Shown: positions 6,476 to 7,919 of the stretch, piece after piece
Position numbering within the stretch: position 1 is the stretch's first letter
Layout of the letters: every line of letters begins with the position of its first letter
Origin: Pseudomonadota bacterium
Lineage (GTDB): Bacteria > Pseudomonadota > Alphaproteobacteria > Rhizobiales > Beijerinckiaceae
Length of the DNA: 7,919 nucleotides
Direction: 5' to 3'
Assembly: GCA_021780015.1 (NCBI GenBank)
Contig: JAJXZN010000277.1
Coordinates: forward strand, 1 to 7,919
Notes under the pieces: model-generated
What the model was told of the DNA's origin: nothing
The model's input: the letters and a program-made list of their open reading frames with translations, nothing else
Databases searched by the model: none
Made by a program: the position numbers and the translations under genes

Positions 6476-7462
6476 TTAAAAGTGGCGATAGGAAAATGAT
6501 TTCAGGAACAGAGGTCGGCCATCGGCGGCGCGGAAAACTGCCGGATCTGCCCCCGCCTGCGCGCGGCCGATCCGGCGAACAGGAATTCCGGCGGCGCCTG
6601 CGGCCTGCTCGAAGGCCGCGGCCTTGCCCGGCGCGACCGCGGCGAGAATTTCATAATCGTCGCCGCCGCTGAGCAGCGTCTCAATCAGATCGGGCTCTTG
6701 CGCCAAGGCCTCGCGCGCCGCAGCCGAGAGCGGGAGGTCGGCCACGGCGATCTGTGCCGTCAGGCCGCTCGCCTGCAGCATTTTGGCGAGGTCGCCGGCC
6801 AATCCGTCCGATATATCCATGGCCGCATCGGCGCAGCCGAGCAGAGCCGCGCGCAACCCGAGCCGCGGCTGCGGCAGCAGGTAGCGCTCGCGCAGAAAAA
6901 CCTGTGATTCGGCGCCGAGCCCATGGCTCCAAACCGGCACCGGCAGGCCGCGCAGCAGGAGCCCCAGCGCCGCATCGCCGATCGTCCCTGACAGATAGAG
7001 GAAATCGTTCGCAGCCGCATTGGCGCGAATGAGCCGCGTTCCCTTCGGCACGCTGCCGAGCGCCGTGATCGAGAGCGTCAAAGCGCCCGGGCTCTTCACC
7101 GTATCGCCGCCGAAGAGCGGACATTGATAGACCGCAGCGTCTTCCGCGAGGCCCGCCGCGAAAGCCGCAAGCCAATCCGGCGTCCAATCGTCCGGCAGCG
7201 CAAGGCCTAAGAGAAAGCCAAGCGGCGCGGCGCCCTTGGCGGCGAGATCGGAGAGATTGACGCGCAGCGCCTTGCGGGCAATGGCGCCCGGCGGATCGTC
7301 GGCGAAGAAATGCACCCCGGCGCAGAGCATGTCCTTGGTGACGACCAGATCCCCCGGCGGCGGCGCGAAGGCCGCAGCATCATCCAGCAGCCCAAGCGCC
7401 GCGGGGCCGGCGAGCGGCGCGAAATATCTTTGGATGATCTCATCTTCGCTGGGACGGCTCAC
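6476..7462 (-). CDS. thiL: Thiamine-monophosphate kinase ThiL
   Basis: ThiL phosphorylates thiamine monophosphate with ATP to give thiamine pyrophosphate, the last step of the pathway, in the cytoplasm. The 328 residues show the PurM/AIR-synthase-like fold motifs in order: LLDDAA (25-30), VTKDML then AGVHF (41-52), RVNLSDLAAKGAAP (67-80) for metal and nucleotide binding, LFGGDT (116-121), MDISDGLAGDL (215-225) and SGGDDYEIL (265-273). The family's usual GDDAA reads LDDAA here, a small change. The start is GTG at 7462: a TGA stop lies in frame 15 bases upstream (7477-7475), and the N-terminus MSRPSEDEIIQRYFAPLA is as expected. The Shine-Dalgarno is weak (GAAAG). In related genomes nusB often precedes thiL; here the upstream neighbour is a divergent VOC gene. 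Confidence 0.96.
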   Translation of the reverse strand: MSRPSEDEIIQRYFAPLAGPAALGLLDDAAAFAPPPGDLVVTKDMLCAGVHFFADDPPGAIARKALRVNLSDLAAKGAAPLGFLLGLALPDDWTPDWLAAFAAGLAEDAAVYQCPLFGGDTVKSPGALTLSITALGSVPKGTRLIRANAAANDFLYLSGTIGDAALGLLLRGLPVPVWSHGLGAESQVFLRERYLLPQPRLGLRAALLGCADAAMDISDGLAGDLAKMLQASGLTAQIAVADLPLSAAAREALAQEPDLIETLLSGGDDYEILAAVAPGKAAAFEQAAGAAGIPVRRIGRAQAGADPAVFRAADGRPLFLKSFSYRHF

Positions 7463-7688
7463 GATATGCGGCTTTCATTGAACGCGGGCGCGGCGGGCAT
7501 CGCGGCTTTGGCGCGTGCGTCGGCGATGAAAGCATTTTTCACGGCAATGTGCATCGGCCATTTGGCGGGTGCGTCTCTGCGCCGGCTGCAGCCCGGCAGA
7601 AGGAGGGACCAATGTCAAAATACCGCTTGGCAGATTAGTTTAGAATTTTGATACCGGCTCGATTGGCACTTCGCCGCGATGGAAAGCA
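7463..7688. other. Divergent spacer between thiL and the VOC gene
   Basis: The 226 bases hold no recognisable gene; nusB is not present. On the minus strand a 31-codon frame (7459-7554) overlaps the thiL start by GTGA but has no ribosome site. On the plus strand there is a strongly initiated 8-codon frame at 7612-7638. A GC hairpin near 7581-7597 (GCCGG / CCGGC) sits just before that frame's ribosome site. TTGGCA (7627-7632) with GATACC (7650-7655) at 17-base spacing is a weak promoter candidate for the VOC gene. Confidence 0.35.
7602..7638 (+). other. Strong Shine-Dalgarno with 8-codon ORF (leader peptide or gene remnant)
   Basis: GGAGG (7602-7606, within AAGGAGGG) is placed five bases before ATG at 7612. 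The frame encodes MSKYRLAD and ends at TAG (7636-7638), 50 bases before the VOC start. This is the best ribosome binding site in the window. It may be a leader peptide for the downstream gene, or the surviving start of a gene lost at a rearrangement. Translation is not shown by sequence alone. Confidence 0.3.
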
Positions 7689-7919
7689 ATGGCCGACACT
7701 TCTAGCAACCGCTTCGTCTGGTACGAGCTGCTGACGACAGACGTAAATGGCGCCAAGGCTTTCTATGCCGAGGTCGTGGGCTGGGGCACACGGGATGTCT
7801 CTATTCCCGGATCTGCCTATCATCTCTTCACGCTCGGAGACGCTCCTGTCGCCGCGGTCATGGCTCTGCCGGAGCAAGCGCGGAGAGCGGGCGCGTTGCC
7901 GTGTTGGATGGGATATATC
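7689..7919 (+). CDS. VOC (glyoxalase-like) family protein, 3' part cut by window edge
   Basis: The visible 77 residues match the start of a vicinal oxygen chelate fold protein of the two-domain type annotated as glyoxalase/bleomycin-resistance-like or Cfp30B-like. FVWYELLTTDVNGAKAFYAE (9-28) is the characteristic first beta strand and helix, followed by VVGW (29-32), SAYHLFTLGD (43-52) and the AAVMALPEQ segment ending in the LPCWMGYI strand (70-77). Metal ligands and the second half lie beyond the edge, so substrate and activity cannot be named; many relatives are uncharacterised. ATG at 7689 has GGAAA a few bases upstream. It diverges from thiL and shows no functional link to its neighbours. 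Confidence 0.85.
   Translation, partial: MADTSSNRFVWYELLTTDVNGAKAFYAEVVGWGTRDVSIPGSAYHLFTLGDAPVAAVMALPEQARRAGALPCWMGYI

Noticed and set aside
1..7919. Defence system, prophage, insertion sequence or CRISPR array
   Set aside because: All genes are recognisable housekeeping families apart from the generic VOC protein. No transposase, integrase, spacer-repeat array or toxin-antitoxin pair is visible.

Overview
The window looks like housekeeping chromosome from an alphaproteobacterium, most likely order Hyphomicrobiales (Rhizobiales). This rests on the GC-rich coding sequence, on the gene set and order (ThiL, H+-pyrophosphatase, BamE, ubiquinol-cytochrome c chaperone, YceD/DUF177, PlsX, FabH) as I know it from that group, and on palindromic intergenic repeats of a style common in those genomes. 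Genus cannot be decided from the sequence; something near Beijerinckiaceae/Methylocystaceae is a guess.

Layout, left to right. Positions 1-612 hold the first 204 codons of fabH on the minus strand, running off the window edge. Positions 809-1876 hold plsX, 2073-2627 yceD (DUF177) and 2627-3178 the ubiquinol-cytochrome c chaperone, all on the minus strand. The chaperone and yceD overlap by one base. plsX and fabH are separated from their upstream neighbours by about 195 bp each. After a 296-bp divergent spacer comes bamE (3475-3972, plus strand). It converges on the large minus-strand gene hppA (4131-6263), with a bidirectional terminator and two identical 49-bp palindromic repeats between them. 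thiL (6476-7462, minus) lies upstream of hppA. A 226-bp spacer then separates it from a divergent, truncated VOC/glyoxalase-like gene (7689 to the edge, plus).

How the genes relate. plsX and fabH supply the start of membrane lipid synthesis: acyl-phosphate for phosphatidate, and the first condensation of fatty acid synthesis. yceD belongs to a family usually found next to rpmF and the plsX-fab genes, but no rpmF lies here. The cytochrome bc1 assembly chaperone, BamE (outer-membrane protein assembly) and HppA (inner-membrane proton pump driven by pyrophosphate) make this mostly an envelope, lipid and energy neighbourhood. ThiL makes thiamine pyrophosphate.

I found no mobile element, CRISPR array, tRNA/rRNA or defence system, and no evidence of a new multi-gene system. 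The most unusual content is non-coding: a family of palindromic elements in several spacers, a nested perfect inverted repeat upstream of plsX, and a strongly SD-preceded 8-codon ORF upstream of the VOC gene.
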